The notes under the pieces were generated by a model. The model was not told where the DNA came from and ran no database searches. It was given only the letters and a program-made list of their open reading frames with translations. From Gillisella vitis (GTDB lineage: Bacteria > Pseudomonadota > Alphaproteobacteria > Rhizobiales > Rhizobiaceae), in the NCBI RefSeq assembly GCF_001541345.2, contig NZ_LMVL02000001.1, positions 310,001 to 374,000 of the forward strand: a stretch of DNA of 64,000 bases, given 5' to 3'. Shown one piece after another: positions 25,072-34,803 of this stretch (position 1 is its first letter; every line of letters starts with the position of its first letter). The translations under genes were made by a program, and so were the position numbers.

Positions 25072-26373
25072 ATGATGACTACCAGTTTCACGGCTATTGC
25101 CGGGGAGGCGTCACGCTGTGCGCGTCTCACTTTGGCAGCGTTTACCATTGCATTGGCCTCAAGCGGTTCTGTGCTGTCCGCGCCAAAAGGTGATCTTGTC
25201 ATCCTGCAATGGATGGCGGGGTCTGACCTTGAGGTGATCCAAAATCTGGAAAAAGCCTTCATGGCCAAATATCCGGATGTGAAAATCAAGGAAGTGCCGG
25301 TGACATGGTCCGGCGATCCCCGTGGAGGTCTTCGCACCTCGCTGATGGGCGGCGAAAAGGCCGATCTGATGATCAATACCTGGCCCGCTTTCCGCACAGA
25401 ACTTGTGACCGCCGGTCTTTTGCGCCCGCTGGATGATGCCTATTCCGCCATGAAATGGGGAGAACGGCTCGACAACAGCTGGAAGGATCTTGGGTCTGTC
25501 TCCGGCCAACTCTACGGCGTTACCTTCACTTACGGCGACCGTAGCGGTCTTTGGTATGATACCGGAACCTTCAAAAAGGCAGGCATTGCCACGCCGCCCA
25601 AGGATTGGGCGCAATTTCTGGACGCTATCGCCAAGCTGAAAAGCGCCGGTGTGGTGCCAATGGCCGTCCCTGCCAAGACCTGGGCGCATGCCGAAGTGTT
25701 TGAAACGCTGATTTTGCGCGAAGGCGGGGCGGATCTTTCCCGCAAGCTGGTGGCTCACGAGACCCCTTGGACCGATGATCGCGTCAAGGCGGCCCTTCGC
25801 AAATGGCGCGAGCTGTTGAGTGCCGGTTGCTGCGGCGATGCCTCCACAATGCTTGGCACAGAGTGGGACAATGCCTCGGACCGGGTTTTGAAAGAGCGCA
25901 AAGCAGGTTTTTTCCAGATGGGAATGTGGATCAACAACCGCGCCGAGACCGTCTACAAACTTGCTCCAGATCAGTTCAGTCTGTTCCAGTTTCCAGCCAC
26001 AGGGCAGGGGCATGACACTGCCGCCAGTGTCGATGCCAAGGAGTTTGTCGCATTGGCATCCGGCGGCAACAGCGAGGCTGCGGACGCCTTCATGGATTTC
26101 ACCATAAGCCGTGAAGGGGCCAACATCATTGCCAAGGGCGGGTTAGCATCCTCCTCCAAAGCGGTTGATGTTGGGCTTTATAGCCCTGCCATTCAAGCGT
26201 CCAATACCTTTGTGACCGGGGCGGATACGGCTTTCGTGCTGGGGGATGGTCTGCCCGGCGATCTGGCGGATGAGTATCGCATCCAGCTTCAGAAATTTCT
26301 GGGCGATCCCAGCGACGCCAACATTGACAGGATGACGGCTGCGATCGAGGCCAAGGCAAAGGGATCGTATTGA
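25072..26373 (+). CDS. Family 1 sugar ABC transporter substrate-binding protein (fucoside operon)
   Basis: 433 residues. A rather long, polar leader precedes a signal-like hydrophobic stretch at ~22-40 ('LTLAAFTIALASSGSVLSA'). The mature part opens with 'VILQWMAGSDLEVIQNLEKAF' and 'YPDVKIKEVPVTW', the standard family 1 (MalE/UgpB-like) opening, and later has 'GDRSGLWYDTGTFKKAG'. It delivers an oligosaccharide or glycoside to the two permeases encoded next. With two fucosidase-type genes downstream, a fucosylated oligosaccharide from plant or root polymers is a reasonable ligand. It is the first gene of a rightward operon of at least six genes. Confidence 0.87.
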   Translation: MMTTSFTAIAGEASRCARLTLAAFTIALASSGSVLSAPKGDLVILQWMAGSDLEVIQNLEKAFMAKYPDVKIKEVPVTWSGDPRGGLRTSLMGGEKADLMINTWPAFRTELVTAGLLRPLDDAYSAMKWGERLDNSWKDLGSVSGQLYGVTFTYGDRSGLWYDTGTFKKAGIATPPKDWAQFLDAIAKLKSAGVVPMAVPAKTWAHAEVFETLILREGGADLSRKLVAHETPWTDDRVKAALRKWRELLSAGCCGDASTMLGTEWDNASDRVLKERKAGFFQMGMWINNRAETVYKLAPDQFSLFQFPATGQGHDTAASVDAKEFVALASGGNSEAADAFMDFTISREGANIIAKGGLASSSKAVDVGLYSPAIQASNTFVTGADTAFVLGDGLPGDLADEYRIQLQKFLGDPSDANIDRMTAAIEAKAKGSY

Positions 26374-27296
26374 TGCCGGCCATCACCGATCTGCCACGGA
26401 CAGGAGGAAGCGCCAACAGGCGCTTCTTCCAGACGGATGGGGGAGCGGCTCTCATCCTGCTTGCACCTATGGTGCTGTTGTTTCTGTGCGCGGTCGTCTA
26501 TCCGTTGATCGATACGATCCGTCTGTCGTTTTTCGATATTCGCGGTCTTGCCCCAGCAAAATGGGTGGGGCTTTCCAACTACGCAAACCTGTTGGCGGAT
26601 GCCAGTTTTCGTGTAGCCGTGATCACCACCATTATCTGGACGGTCGGCACAACAGCTCTGTCAGTAGGCATCGGCTGGGGTCTGGCGGTGCTGTGTTCGC
26701 TGGCCCCGCGCACCACTCTGCCGTTTCGCGTGATGATCTTCTGCGCCTATGGCATTGCCGAGGCCGTCAGCGGTTTCATCTGGCTCGGCATCTACCGGCC
26801 CGGCGATAGCGGTTTGCTGAATGCCGTCTTGAACACGCTTGGTCTGGAAAACCTGACCCGCGCGTGGCTGGGCGATACGTCCACAGCCCTTGCATGTCTG
26901 GTGATTGCCTATGCCTGGACCCAAGTGGGCTTGCCGCTGATGACCTGCTTTGCCTCGATCCAGACCATCCCCAAAAGCATCAAGGAAGCGGCCTATATTG
27001 ATGGGGCCAAGCCGCTTTCCATCATGCGCCACATCATTTTGCCTCTGTCGCTGCCGGGGTTGAAAGTGGCGGTATTCATCAATCTTCTCGGCAGCTTGCG
27101 GGCCTTTGACATGATCTTCGTCATGACAGGCGGTGGTCCGGTGCGCTCCACCGAAACGGTTGGCTATTTCATGTTTCGGGAATCGATGATGCAGTTCAAG
27201 CTTGGCTATGGCGCGGCGGCCACCGTCGTGTTGCTGGCCGTCGTGCTGTTCGTTTCCATCCCATTGCTGCGTCAGCGCACCAAGGAGGCGACATGA
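26373..27296 (+). CDS. Sugar ABC transporter permease, MalF/UgpA class
   Basis: 307 residues from the ATG that overlaps the preceding stop codon by one base (TGATG). Six membrane helices are evident, the first at ~25-45 ('ALILLAPMVLLFLCAVVYPLI'). The EAA loop, 'EAAYIDGAKPLSIMRHIILPL', is intact. It pairs with the following permease and the UgpC-type ATPase. The one-base overlap implies tight coupling to the binding-protein gene. Confidence 0.88.
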   Translation: MPAITDLPRTGGSANRRFFQTDGGAALILLAPMVLLFLCAVVYPLIDTIRLSFFDIRGLAPAKWVGLSNYANLLADASFRVAVITTIIWTVGTTALSVGIGWGLAVLCSLAPRTTLPFRVMIFCAYGIAEAVSGFIWLGIYRPGDSGLLNAVLNTLGLENLTRAWLGDTSTALACLVIAYAWTQVGLPLMTCFASIQTIPKSIKEAAYIDGAKPLSIMRHIILPLSLPGLKVAVFINLLGSLRAFDMIFVMTGGGPVRSTETVGYFMFRESMMQFKLGYGAAATVVLLAVVLFVSIPLLRQRTKEAT

Positions 27297-28117
27297 ACGC
27301 CCGTGCTCCGCTCTGGATTCCGGTTCTCGTCGGTCTTCTGGCCATTCTCTGGATCGTGCCGGTTGTCGGTCTGGTTTTGACCTCCATCCGGCCTGCCGGT
27401 GATATTGCCGTTGGCGGCTGGTGGTCACTGCACACCCTTCGCTTCACGCTGGACGCCTGGCAGACGGTCTGGACAAAATATCCGCTGGCCCCCGCCTTTT
27501 TGTCGTCCCTGAAACTCACCGGGCTTGCGACGTTGCTGACGGTTCTTCTGGCGCCAGCTGCGGCCTATGCCTTTCAGTTTCTGAAATTCCCCGGACGACG
27601 TATTCTGCTGCTTGTTGTCGTCAATTCCTTCGTGTTGCCGCAGCAGGTGGTGATCATTCCGCTGTTTACCCTGTGGCGTGATCTGCACATGATCGACAAT
27701 GTCTGGGCCGTGCTCATTCCCTTTGTCGGGCTGTCTTTCGCCTGGTCGATCTTTCTGGTGCAGAGCTTTCTGGCAGAATTTCCACGTGAATTGATCGAGG
27801 CCTCAAAAATTGATGGCTGCACGCCGATCCGAACTTTTCTTCATGTCGTTCTGCCCAATTCCCTCACACCGATGGCAACCGTTGGCATCCTGCAATTCCT
27901 GTGGTGTTGGAATTCCATGCTGCTGCCCATGCTGTATCTGCGCTCCGATGTGCCGCTGACGGTGCTTTTGGCCCGCATTGCAGGCTCATTCGAGCCCAAC
28001 CTGGATCAACAATCGGTGGCGGCCATCGTCACCATGGCGGTGCCCTTGGTGGTCTTCATCGTGTTTCAGCGCTTCTTTGCCGCAGACGCCCGCAATCGCT
28101 CGGGAGGCAAGGAATGA
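27293..28117 (+). CDS. Sugar ABC transporter permease, MalG/UgpE class
   Basis: 274 residues with six predicted membrane helices (first at ~8-30) and the EAA loop 'EASKIDGCTPIRTFLHVVLPN'. The start codon overlaps the stop of the first permease by 4 bases (ATGA). It completes the membrane domain of the fucoside importer. The TM2 region 'LTGLATLLTVLLAPAAAYAF' and the absence of a long periplasmic loop are usual for this class. Confidence 0.88.
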   Translation: MNARAPLWIPVLVGLLAILWIVPVVGLVLTSIRPAGDIAVGGWWSLHTLRFTLDAWQTVWTKYPLAPAFLSSLKLTGLATLLTVLLAPAAAYAFQFLKFPGRRILLLVVVNSFVLPQQVVIIPLFTLWRDLHMIDNVWAVLIPFVGLSFAWSIFLVQSFLAEFPRELIEASKIDGCTPIRTFLHVVLPNSLTPMATVGILQFLWCWNSMLLPMLYLRSDVPLTVLLARIAGSFEPNLDQQSVAAIVTMAVPLVVFIVFQRFFAADARNRSGGKE

Positions 28118-28177
28118 TCGCGTCATCCACAGTGTTCATGGCTCGGCCAAAACCCGGCCATCGGGAGGAGAAATTAT

Positions 28178-29260
28178 ATGGCAACCGTTGAACTCAAAGG
28201 CGTCGGCAAGCGCTACGGTGCCTTGAAGGTCATCGATGACATTGATCTCGACCTTGAAGATGGCTCCCTGACCGTTTTTGTGGGGCCATCCGGCTGTGGC
28301 AAATCCACCCTGCTGCGGATGATTGCCGGGCTGGAGCCGATCACGACAGGCGACATTCTCATCGATGGTCAACGCATCAATGATGCCACGCCTACGGAGC
28401 GCGGTGTGGCCATGGTGTTTCAGAATTACGCGCTCTATCCGCATATGACCGTGCGCAACAATATCGGCTTTCCGCTGCGCATGGCGGGCATGAAAAGCGC
28501 CGACATCGGACGGCGGGTGGAGCAGGCGGCAAACCGTTTGCACATCACCCCGCTTCTGGAGCGCAAGCCTGCGGCCCTGTCTGGCGGACAGCGCCAGCGG
28601 GTTGCCATCGGGCGGGCCATCGTGCGCGATCCCAACGTGTTCCTGTTCGATGAGCCGCTGTCTAACCTTGATGCCGAATTGCGAGTGAAAATGCGGCTGG
28701 AGATTGCCGAACTGCACAGGTCTCTGGCGTCAACCATGATCTACGTCACCCATGACCAGGTGGAGGCCATGACCTTGGCCGACCGGATCGTGGTGTTGCG
28801 GGCGGGAAATGTCGAGCAGATCGGCACGCCGATCAGCCTTTATGACGATCCCGACAACATGTTCGTGGCCGGTTTCATCGGCTCACCGCGCATGAATTTT
28901 TTGACGGGTCATGTCGTGGCGCGCAGCGCGGGAACGATACGGATCAAGCTCACTGAGTTCGAGAACGTGGAATTCGAGCTTGCACTGGGTGCGGATCTTG
29001 CCCCCGGCGCAAAGATTTCTGTTGGCATGCGGCCAGAGAATTTTTCCTCAGAGGGATCAGCCCGGTTCGACCTTCGGGTGGACATGGTGGAGAGCCTTGG
29101 CGGCGTCTCTTACGGCTACAGCAACATGCGCGGCGAAGATGCGCTGACGGTTGATCTGAAGGGTGATCGGTCGGTGCGGGCCGGCGATACCATCCACACC
29201 GGCTTTCATCCGTCCAAGGCCCTGTTGTTTGATCCGGCCAGCGGTGCGCGCCTTCGTTAA
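28178..29260 (+). CDS. Sugar ABC transporter ATPase, MalK/UgpC class
   Basis: 360 residues behind a strong GGGAGGAG site. The nucleotide-binding domain has Walker A 'GPSGCGKSTLLRM', the Q loop 'MVFQNYALYPHMTV', signature 'LSGGQRQRVAIGRAI', Walker B 'FLFDEPLSNLDAELR' and the switch His in 'YVTHDQVEAMT'. The C-terminal TOBE region (~240-355) is present, as in multi-sugar ATPases. It probably serves only the importer in this operon, but enzymes of this class can be shared among sugar importers. Confidence 0.88.
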   Translation: MATVELKGVGKRYGALKVIDDIDLDLEDGSLTVFVGPSGCGKSTLLRMIAGLEPITTGDILIDGQRINDATPTERGVAMVFQNYALYPHMTVRNNIGFPLRMAGMKSADIGRRVEQAANRLHITPLLERKPAALSGGQRQRVAIGRAIVRDPNVFLFDEPLSNLDAELRVKMRLEIAELHRSLASTMIYVTHDQVEAMTLADRIVVLRAGNVEQIGTPISLYDDPDNMFVAGFIGSPRMNFLTGHVVARSAGTIRIKLTEFENVEFELALGADLAPGAKISVGMRPENFSSEGSARFDLRVDMVESLGGVSYGYSNMRGEDALTVDLKGDRSVRAGDTIHTGFHPSKALLFDPASGARLR

Positions 29261-29298
29261 TCGACCGTTAAGCTGTTAATTTAATAGGATTTCTAATC

Positions 29299-31524
29299 AT
29301 GAACGATAATGAACTCTGGTATGATCGTGCCGCATCCGCCTGGACCGAGGCCCTTCCCGTCGGCAATGGTCGGCTGGGCGCCATGGTATTTGGCGATGCC
29401 TGGAATGAGCGTCTTCAGATCAATGAGAGCACATTCTGGAGCGGTGGCCCTTACCAACCCATCAATCCCGATGCCCGCGCTGCCTTGCCGGAGGTGCGCA
29501 ATCTGATCCTTGCCGGGCGCTATCAGGAGGCAGACCGCAAGGCCTATGAAGGGGCCATGGCCAAGCCGGATCGGCAGACGTCCTATCAGCCGATTGGGGA
29601 TGTCTGGCTTGATCTGCACCATGATATGACCGTCACCAATTATCGTCGCTCGCTTGATCTGGAAACGGCTGTTGCTGTCACGCAATATGATTGCCACGGC
29701 GTGCATTTTCGCCGCGATGTTTTTGCCTCTGCCATCCAGGATGTGATCGTTTGCCGGATTGCCGTGGATCAGCCGGGTGCCTTGTCGATGACGGTGATGC
29801 TGAGCAGCCCGCAAAACGGCGATCCGATTGATATCATCGGTGCCACCCTTGGCTATGACGGGCGTAATCGTCGGCAAAACGGCATTGATAGCGCGTTGCG
29901 TTTCGCCTTCCGGGTGCGGGTGCTGTCCGAGGGGGGCTTTGTCGATATTGGCGAGGAGACCATTCGGGTGCGTGAAGCGTCCAGTGTCGTGTTGCTGATC
30001 GATGCAGGCACCAGCTTTCAAAACTACAAGACTATTGATGGTGATCCGCAGGCGCAGATCAAAGCACGTTTGGATGCGGCGGCTATGCTGCCCTATGAGG
30101 CGCTTCTGGAAGCCCATGTCAGCGAGCATCGCCGTCTGTTTGACCGGATGCAGATTGAGCTCGGTGACAAGCCGGTGCCAACAATTCCGACCGACAAGCG
30201 CATTGCCGCCTATGCCGAAGGCAATGATCCCTCGCTGGCCGCGCTCTATGTACAATATGGCCGCTACCTTGCCATTTCCTGTTCCAGACCCGGCACGCAA
30301 GCCGCCAATCTGCAAGGTATATGGAACGAAGATATTCTGCCCGCCTGGGGTAGCAAATACACCGTCAACATCAATCTGGAGATGAATTACTGGCTGGCCG
30401 ATGTTGCCAATCTGTCCGAGACCTTCCTGCCGCTGGTGGAATTGGTGGAAGATGTTGCCGAAACCGGCCGCGAGATGGCCAAGGCCCATTACGGCGCGCG
30501 TGGCTGGGTTCTGCACCATAACACCGATATCTGGCGTGCCACCGGCCCCATTGATGGCCCTCATTGGGGGCTGTGGCCGATGGGCGGCGCCTGGCTCTGC
30601 GCCCAGCTTTATGATCACTATCGCTTCAATCCTGATCGCGCCGTGCTGGAGCGCATCTATCCTTTGATCAAAGGCGCGGTAGAATTTGCGCTGGATACGC
30701 TGGTTGCTTTGCCTGCTAGCGACTACCTCGGCACTTGCCCCTCACTGTCGCCAGAAAATTCCCACCCCTTCGGCTCGTCGCTTTGCGCCGCACCCGCCAT
30801 GGACAACCAGATTCTCCGCGACCTGTTTGAGGCCTTCGCGGATGCCAGCGCCACACTTGGCCAAGACGGTGAGCTTCACGCCGCGGCAGTTGCCACCCGA
30901 GCCCGCCTGCCGGAAGACCGTATCGGCAAAGGCGGTCAATTGCAGGAATGGATGGACGACTGGGATCTGGACGCGCCAGAGCAGCAGCATCGCCATGTCT
31001 CTCATCTCTATGGGCTTTATCCGAGCCTGCAAATCGACCCATTGGAAACGCCGGATCTGGCTAAGGCCGCACAGGTTGTTCTGGAGCGGCGCGGCGATGA
31101 TGCAACGGGCTGGGGCATTGGCTGGCGGCTGAACCTTTGGGCCAGACTTGGCAATGGCAATCGGGCCGCAGAGGTTCTAGCCAAGCTTTTGACCCCTGAG
31201 CGCACCTATCCAAACCTGATGGATGCCCATCCTCCCTTCCAGATCGACGGGAATTTTGGGGGAGCTGCTGGGATTGTCGAAATGCTGGTGCAATCGCGCC
31301 CCGGCGAGCTTCGCCTCCTGCCCGCCTTGCCGGAACAATGGTCAAGCGGCAGTCTGAAGGGCGTTTGCATCCGTGGCGGCCACACAGTTGACCTCAGCTG
31401 GCAAGCAGGAAAACTGTCTTCACTCCGCATCACGGCTGGCCACTCCGGGCCACTCACCATCCGCCAACCTGCTGATGTCCTTGAGGTTCAACTTAGGGAA
31501 GGCGAGGTTTGGGAAGGACGATAG
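29299..31524 (+). CDS. GH95-family alpha-L-fucosidase (or alpha-L-galactosidase)
   Basis: 741 residues, full length for GH95. The opening 'LWYDRAASAWTEALPVGNGRLGAMVFG' is the N-terminal beta-domain signature. In the (alpha/alpha)6 barrel the inverting catalytic residues can be placed: E486 in 'SLSPENSH' as general acid, N408 in 'HHNTDIW' as part of the Asn-activated base system, and D650 in 'FQIDGNFGG'. No signal peptide is visible, so it acts in the cytoplasm on imported oligosaccharides. GH95 enzymes cleave alpha-1,2-fucosyl or alpha-L-galactosyl linkages such as those in xyloglucan. It follows the ATPase gene by 38 bases. Confidence 0.88.
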   Translation: MNDNELWYDRAASAWTEALPVGNGRLGAMVFGDAWNERLQINESTFWSGGPYQPINPDARAALPEVRNLILAGRYQEADRKAYEGAMAKPDRQTSYQPIGDVWLDLHHDMTVTNYRRSLDLETAVAVTQYDCHGVHFRRDVFASAIQDVIVCRIAVDQPGALSMTVMLSSPQNGDPIDIIGATLGYDGRNRRQNGIDSALRFAFRVRVLSEGGFVDIGEETIRVREASSVVLLIDAGTSFQNYKTIDGDPQAQIKARLDAAAMLPYEALLEAHVSEHRRLFDRMQIELGDKPVPTIPTDKRIAAYAEGNDPSLAALYVQYGRYLAISCSRPGTQAANLQGIWNEDILPAWGSKYTVNINLEMNYWLADVANLSETFLPLVELVEDVAETGREMAKAHYGARGWVLHHNTDIWRATGPIDGPHWGLWPMGGAWLCAQLYDHYRFNPDRAVLERIYPLIKGAVEFALDTLVALPASDYLGTCPSLSPENSHPFGSSLCAAPAMDNQILRDLFEAFADASATLGQDGELHAAAVATRARLPEDRIGKGGQLQEWMDDWDLDAPEQQHRHVSHLYGLYPSLQIDPLETPDLAKAAQVVLERRGDDATGWGIGWRLNLWARLGNGNRAAEVLAKLLTPERTYPNLMDAHPPFQIDGNFGGAAGIVEMLVQSRPGELRLLPALPEQWSSGSLKGVCIRGGHTVDLSWQAGKLSSLRITAGHSGPLTIRQPADVLEVQLREGEVWEGR

Positions 31525-31599
31525 CAGATATTTCAACATGCATTTTCTGGTGTTCTAACAGGATTTTCGCGGCTTTCGCGCCGGAGAAAAGGAGCCATC

Positions 31600-33672
31600 A
31601 TGTCGCAGAATTCATTGCGCCCCTTGCGGTATCGTCAAATTCATCTCGATTTTCATACGTCCGAGCATATTGCGGGCATTGGCAGCCAGTTTGACGCCGA
31701 AGAGTTCGTTGCAACACTGAAACAGTCGCATGTGAATTCCATCACGCTGTTTGCAAAATGTCATCATGGCTGGTCCTATTACCTGACCAAGGTTGGCGCA
31801 CCGCACCCCAATCTGTCTCGCCCCGATTTGCTGGGAGAGATGATTGCTGCCTGCAACGCCGCCGACATTGAAACGCCGATCTATCTTTCGGTGCAGTGGG
31901 ACGAGAGGACCGCACGCCTGCATCCTGAATGGCGGGTGATGAAGGCCAACAACCATCTGGATCATGCCGATGATCATGATCGTTCGGCCCAAAACCAGTT
32001 GAGCGCCGCCTGGCACACCTTGTGCCTCAACCACGATGAGTTTCGCGCCCACTTGATGGCCGAAGCCCGGGAGGTTCTGACGCTTTATCCGACTGCCGGG
32101 CTATTCTTCGACATTATCCAGACACCGGACTGTGTCTGCAATGCCTGCCTTGCCCGTATGGCACGCCTCAATCTCGACCCGTTGAACAAGGCGGATCGGC
32201 TGGCCAATGACGAGGCTGTCAATGCGCAGTTCCGCGAGGAGATGAGCACCGTTCTGCGGCGCGAATTTCCGCAATCGCGCATTTTTTACAATAGCGGCCA
32301 TATCAACAAATATGGCAAGGACCGTTTCACGCCCTACACCCATCTCGAGCTGGAAAGCCTGCCCACGGGCGGCTGGGGCTATAATCACTTTCCCTCCAGC
32401 GCCCGCTATGCGGCACGGCTTGGCCTGGATTTTGTCAGTCACACCGGCAAATTCCACACCAGTTGGGGCGAATTTGGCGGCTTCAAACATCCCGACGCGC
32501 TGGACTACGAATGTGCGATGATGGTGGCGCTTGGCTCCAAATGCCTGGTTGGTGATCAGCTCCATCCCAATGGCCGGATCAATGCCGATACCTATCGTAG
32601 CATCGCCCCGGCCTTTCGCCGGATTGCCGCCCTTGAACCCTTTCTGGAGGGGGCGGAACAGGTCTCTGACATCGCCATTCTCGCCACCGAATATTTCCAT
32701 CGGGACGGTGTCGAGCGTGTGCGCGATAGCGACGACGGCGCGGTGCAAATGCTGTTGGAACTGCATAGATGTTTCGACGTCATCGACCCGGAGATGGATT
32801 TTTCCCGCCATCGCCTGATTATCTTGCCCGATACGATTCCGGTGGATGCTGCCTTAAAGGCAAAATTCGATGCCTATCTCGCCTCCGGCGGCGCGGTCCT
32901 CATCTCCGGCCAGTCTGGTCGCACACCGGACACCGGCGCTTTCGCCTTTGAGACCGGGCTGACATTGAGCGGCGAAAATATCGCGTTCGAGCCATCCTAT
33001 GCACAGATCACAGAAGCATTGAGCGATCCGCGCCTGCCGGCAAGTCCCTTCGTGGTTTACGCCGGGGCGGAAAAACTGAAAGCGGCAGGTGCCACTGTTC
33101 TGGCAAACATAAGGCCACCCTATTTCAACCGCGCCTTCAACCATTTCTGCTCGCATCAGCATACGCCTGACGATCCTGAGGCCGATGCGATTGGCGTGGC
33201 CTGCGCAGTGCATGGCAAGGTCGGCACCATCGCCTATCCGGTCTTTGCACTTTACCGCGCCATGGGGCAGCCTCTCTACAAATATCTGGTTGATGCGCTG
33301 ATCGAACGGCTGATGCCGGGGCGGACGCTTGAAACCACTTTGCCATCCGCAGGCCGTGCGACGCTGACGGTGCAGGCCCATGAAAATCGCAGCATCGTTC
33401 ATCTTCTCTGCGGTTTTCCGCAAATCCGCGGTCAGTCGGTGCGGATCAATTGGCAGCCGACAGCAAGGCCCATGGAAATGATCGAGGATATTCCCTCCAT
33501 CGGGCCGGTATCCTTCACGGTCCGGCTGCCTGGGACGCCATCATCCGTCTATGATGCGATTTCGGGCGAGACATTTGCTTGGAAAAAACAAGCAGATGGC
33601 GCAATCACGGTTGATCTGCCTGGCCTTTCCATTCACCGTGCGATTGTTATTGACGGAATGGCACCCGGATGA
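31600..33672 (+). CDS. Glycoside hydrolase with beta-galactosidase-type trimerisation domain, probable GH151-type alpha-L-fucosidase
   Basis: 690 residues without signal peptide. The N-terminal TIM-barrel half (~10-370; 'RQIHLDFHTSEHIAGIGSQF', 'HVNSITLFAKCHHGWSYY', 'GLFFDIIQTPDCVCNACLA') matches what databases call hypothetical glycosyl hydrolase 6, and is followed by a GH42-like trimerisation domain (~390-590; 'LIILPDTIPVDAALKAKFDAYLASGG') and a small beta domain. This architecture has been assigned to CAZy family GH151, whose characterised members are alpha-L-fucosidases. The opening also resembles GH29 logic ('ITLFAKxHHG'). Its position after a GH95 gene supports fucoside hydrolysis, though a beta-galactosidase is possible. 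Confidence 0.7.
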   Translation: MSQNSLRPLRYRQIHLDFHTSEHIAGIGSQFDAEEFVATLKQSHVNSITLFAKCHHGWSYYLTKVGAPHPNLSRPDLLGEMIAACNAADIETPIYLSVQWDERTARLHPEWRVMKANNHLDHADDHDRSAQNQLSAAWHTLCLNHDEFRAHLMAEAREVLTLYPTAGLFFDIIQTPDCVCNACLARMARLNLDPLNKADRLANDEAVNAQFREEMSTVLRREFPQSRIFYNSGHINKYGKDRFTPYTHLELESLPTGGWGYNHFPSSARYAARLGLDFVSHTGKFHTSWGEFGGFKHPDALDYECAMMVALGSKCLVGDQLHPNGRINADTYRSIAPAFRRIAALEPFLEGAEQVSDIAILATEYFHRDGVERVRDSDDGAVQMLLELHRCFDVIDPEMDFSRHRLIILPDTIPVDAALKAKFDAYLASGGAVLISGQSGRTPDTGAFAFETGLTLSGENIAFEPSYAQITEALSDPRLPASPFVVYAGAEKLKAAGATVLANIRPPYFNRAFNHFCSHQHTPDDPEADAIGVACAVHGKVGTIAYPVFALYRAMGQPLYKYLVDALIERLMPGRTLETTLPSAGRATLTVQAHENRSIVHLLCGFPQIRGQSVRINWQPTARPMEMIEDIPSIGPVSFTVRLPGTPSSVYDAISGETFAWKKQADGAITVDLPGLSIHRAIVIDGMAPG

Positions 33673-33711
33673 TGTGAGGCCATGGGTTGGTTGTCCTTGC
33701 AGGAGCTACCA

Positions 33712-34755
33712 ATGGATCTGCGGAGAGGACCTGTGGAAATAACCGGCAAGCGAAAACAGGCCACCATCCACGATGTCGCCGAGGCGGCAGGCGTCGCCAT
33801 CGGCACGGTGTCCCGCTATCTCAATGGGCAAACGGTGCGCAATGGCAACCGCGCCGAAATTGAGCGGGCCATTGAGGCCCTGTCTTTTCAGCGCAGTGCT
33901 GCCGCACGGGCGATGAAAAGCGACAAGACCGATGTGATCGGCTTTTTGACGCCGGAGCTGGACGAGTTTCATGCCCAGCTCCTCAATCATCTGGCCCGAT
34001 TGTTTCGCCAGAGCGGCAGAACATTGCTGACCTATTGCCATGATGGTGACCTCAGGCTGCTGAGTGAATCTCTCTCCTATTTCGCCGGGCAGAACGTCGA
34101 TGCGCTCATTCTTGCGGGACATGGAGACATTCCCAATGAAGTGGAGAGATTCGTGGAACGCGGTATTCCCGTCACCGTTTATAATAATGATATCATGGGG
34201 TTGCGCGTTGATCGCGTGTTCGTTGACAATACCAAGGCATCCTACCGTGCTGTCCGCCATCTGATCGATCTCGGGCATACACGCATTGCCACCGCCTTTG
34301 GTACACTGGATACGTCATCGGGATTCCAGCGCCTGAATGGCTATCAGCAGGCCCTGGAAGAGGGAAAAATTGCCCTCAACTCATCCTATATACATTCCGG
34401 CAACTGGACCGAAGAAGGCGGATATTCCGCTATTCAGAAATTCATGGCGCTGGCTGAACCGCCAACAGCGGTCTTCTCAGCCAATTATAAAATGACCTAC
34501 GGCATTCTGGAATGGGTTCGGGAGCACCGGGCAAGGGTCCCGGAAGACATCGCCATCGTCAGTTTCGATGATGTGGAACTGTTTCGCCTCTACGATGACG
34601 GCGTAACGGCTATCGCCCAACCTATTGAGAAAATAGCACAATCGATCAGTACTTATGTTCTGTCACGATTGACTGAAAACAACGTTCCGGACATACGCAC
34701 GCGCACGCTTGATTGCAATTTGATATTGCGCGGATCAAGCCACTTTCGCCGATAA
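33712..34755 (+). CDS. LacI-family transcriptional regulator of the fucoside operon
   Basis: 347 residues from the ATG at 33712, preceded by AGGAG at 6-base spacing; an ATG at 33682 would add 10 residues and has a weaker site. The helix-turn-helix 'ATIHDVAEAAGVAIGTVSRYLNG' begins near residue 17, slightly late for the family. The periplasmic-binding-like effector domain follows ('DVIGFLTPELDEFHAQLLNHL', 'IPVTVYNND', 'HLIDLGHTRIATAFG', 'EDIAIVSFDDVELF'). It lies 39 bases downstream of the glycosidase gene, in the same direction. The palindrome at 25042-25053 is a candidate operator. Fucose or a fucoside is the likely inducer. Confidence 0.86.
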   Translation: MDLRRGPVEITGKRKQATIHDVAEAAGVAIGTVSRYLNGQTVRNGNRAEIERAIEALSFQRSAAARAMKSDKTDVIGFLTPELDEFHAQLLNHLARLFRQSGRTLLTYCHDGDLRLLSESLSYFAGQNVDALILAGHGDIPNEVERFVERGIPVTVYNNDIMGLRVDRVFVDNTKASYRAVRHLIDLGHTRIATAFGTLDTSSGFQRLNGYQQALEEGKIALNSSYIHSGNWTEEGGYSAIQKFMALAEPPTAVFSANYKMTYGILEWVREHRARVPEDIAIVSFDDVELFRLYDDGVTAIAQPIEKIAQSISTYVLSRLTENNVPDIRTRTLDCNLILRGSSHFRR

Positions 34756-34803
34756 TCCCTATCGTGTGTCTTCTCAAACCTGCTCGGTGCCGGTCTTTCC
34801 AGA

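Noticed and set aside
29293-30618. 441-codon open frame on the minus strand opposite the GH95 gene
   Set aside because: Antisense shadow; the plus strand carries all GH95 catalytic blocks.
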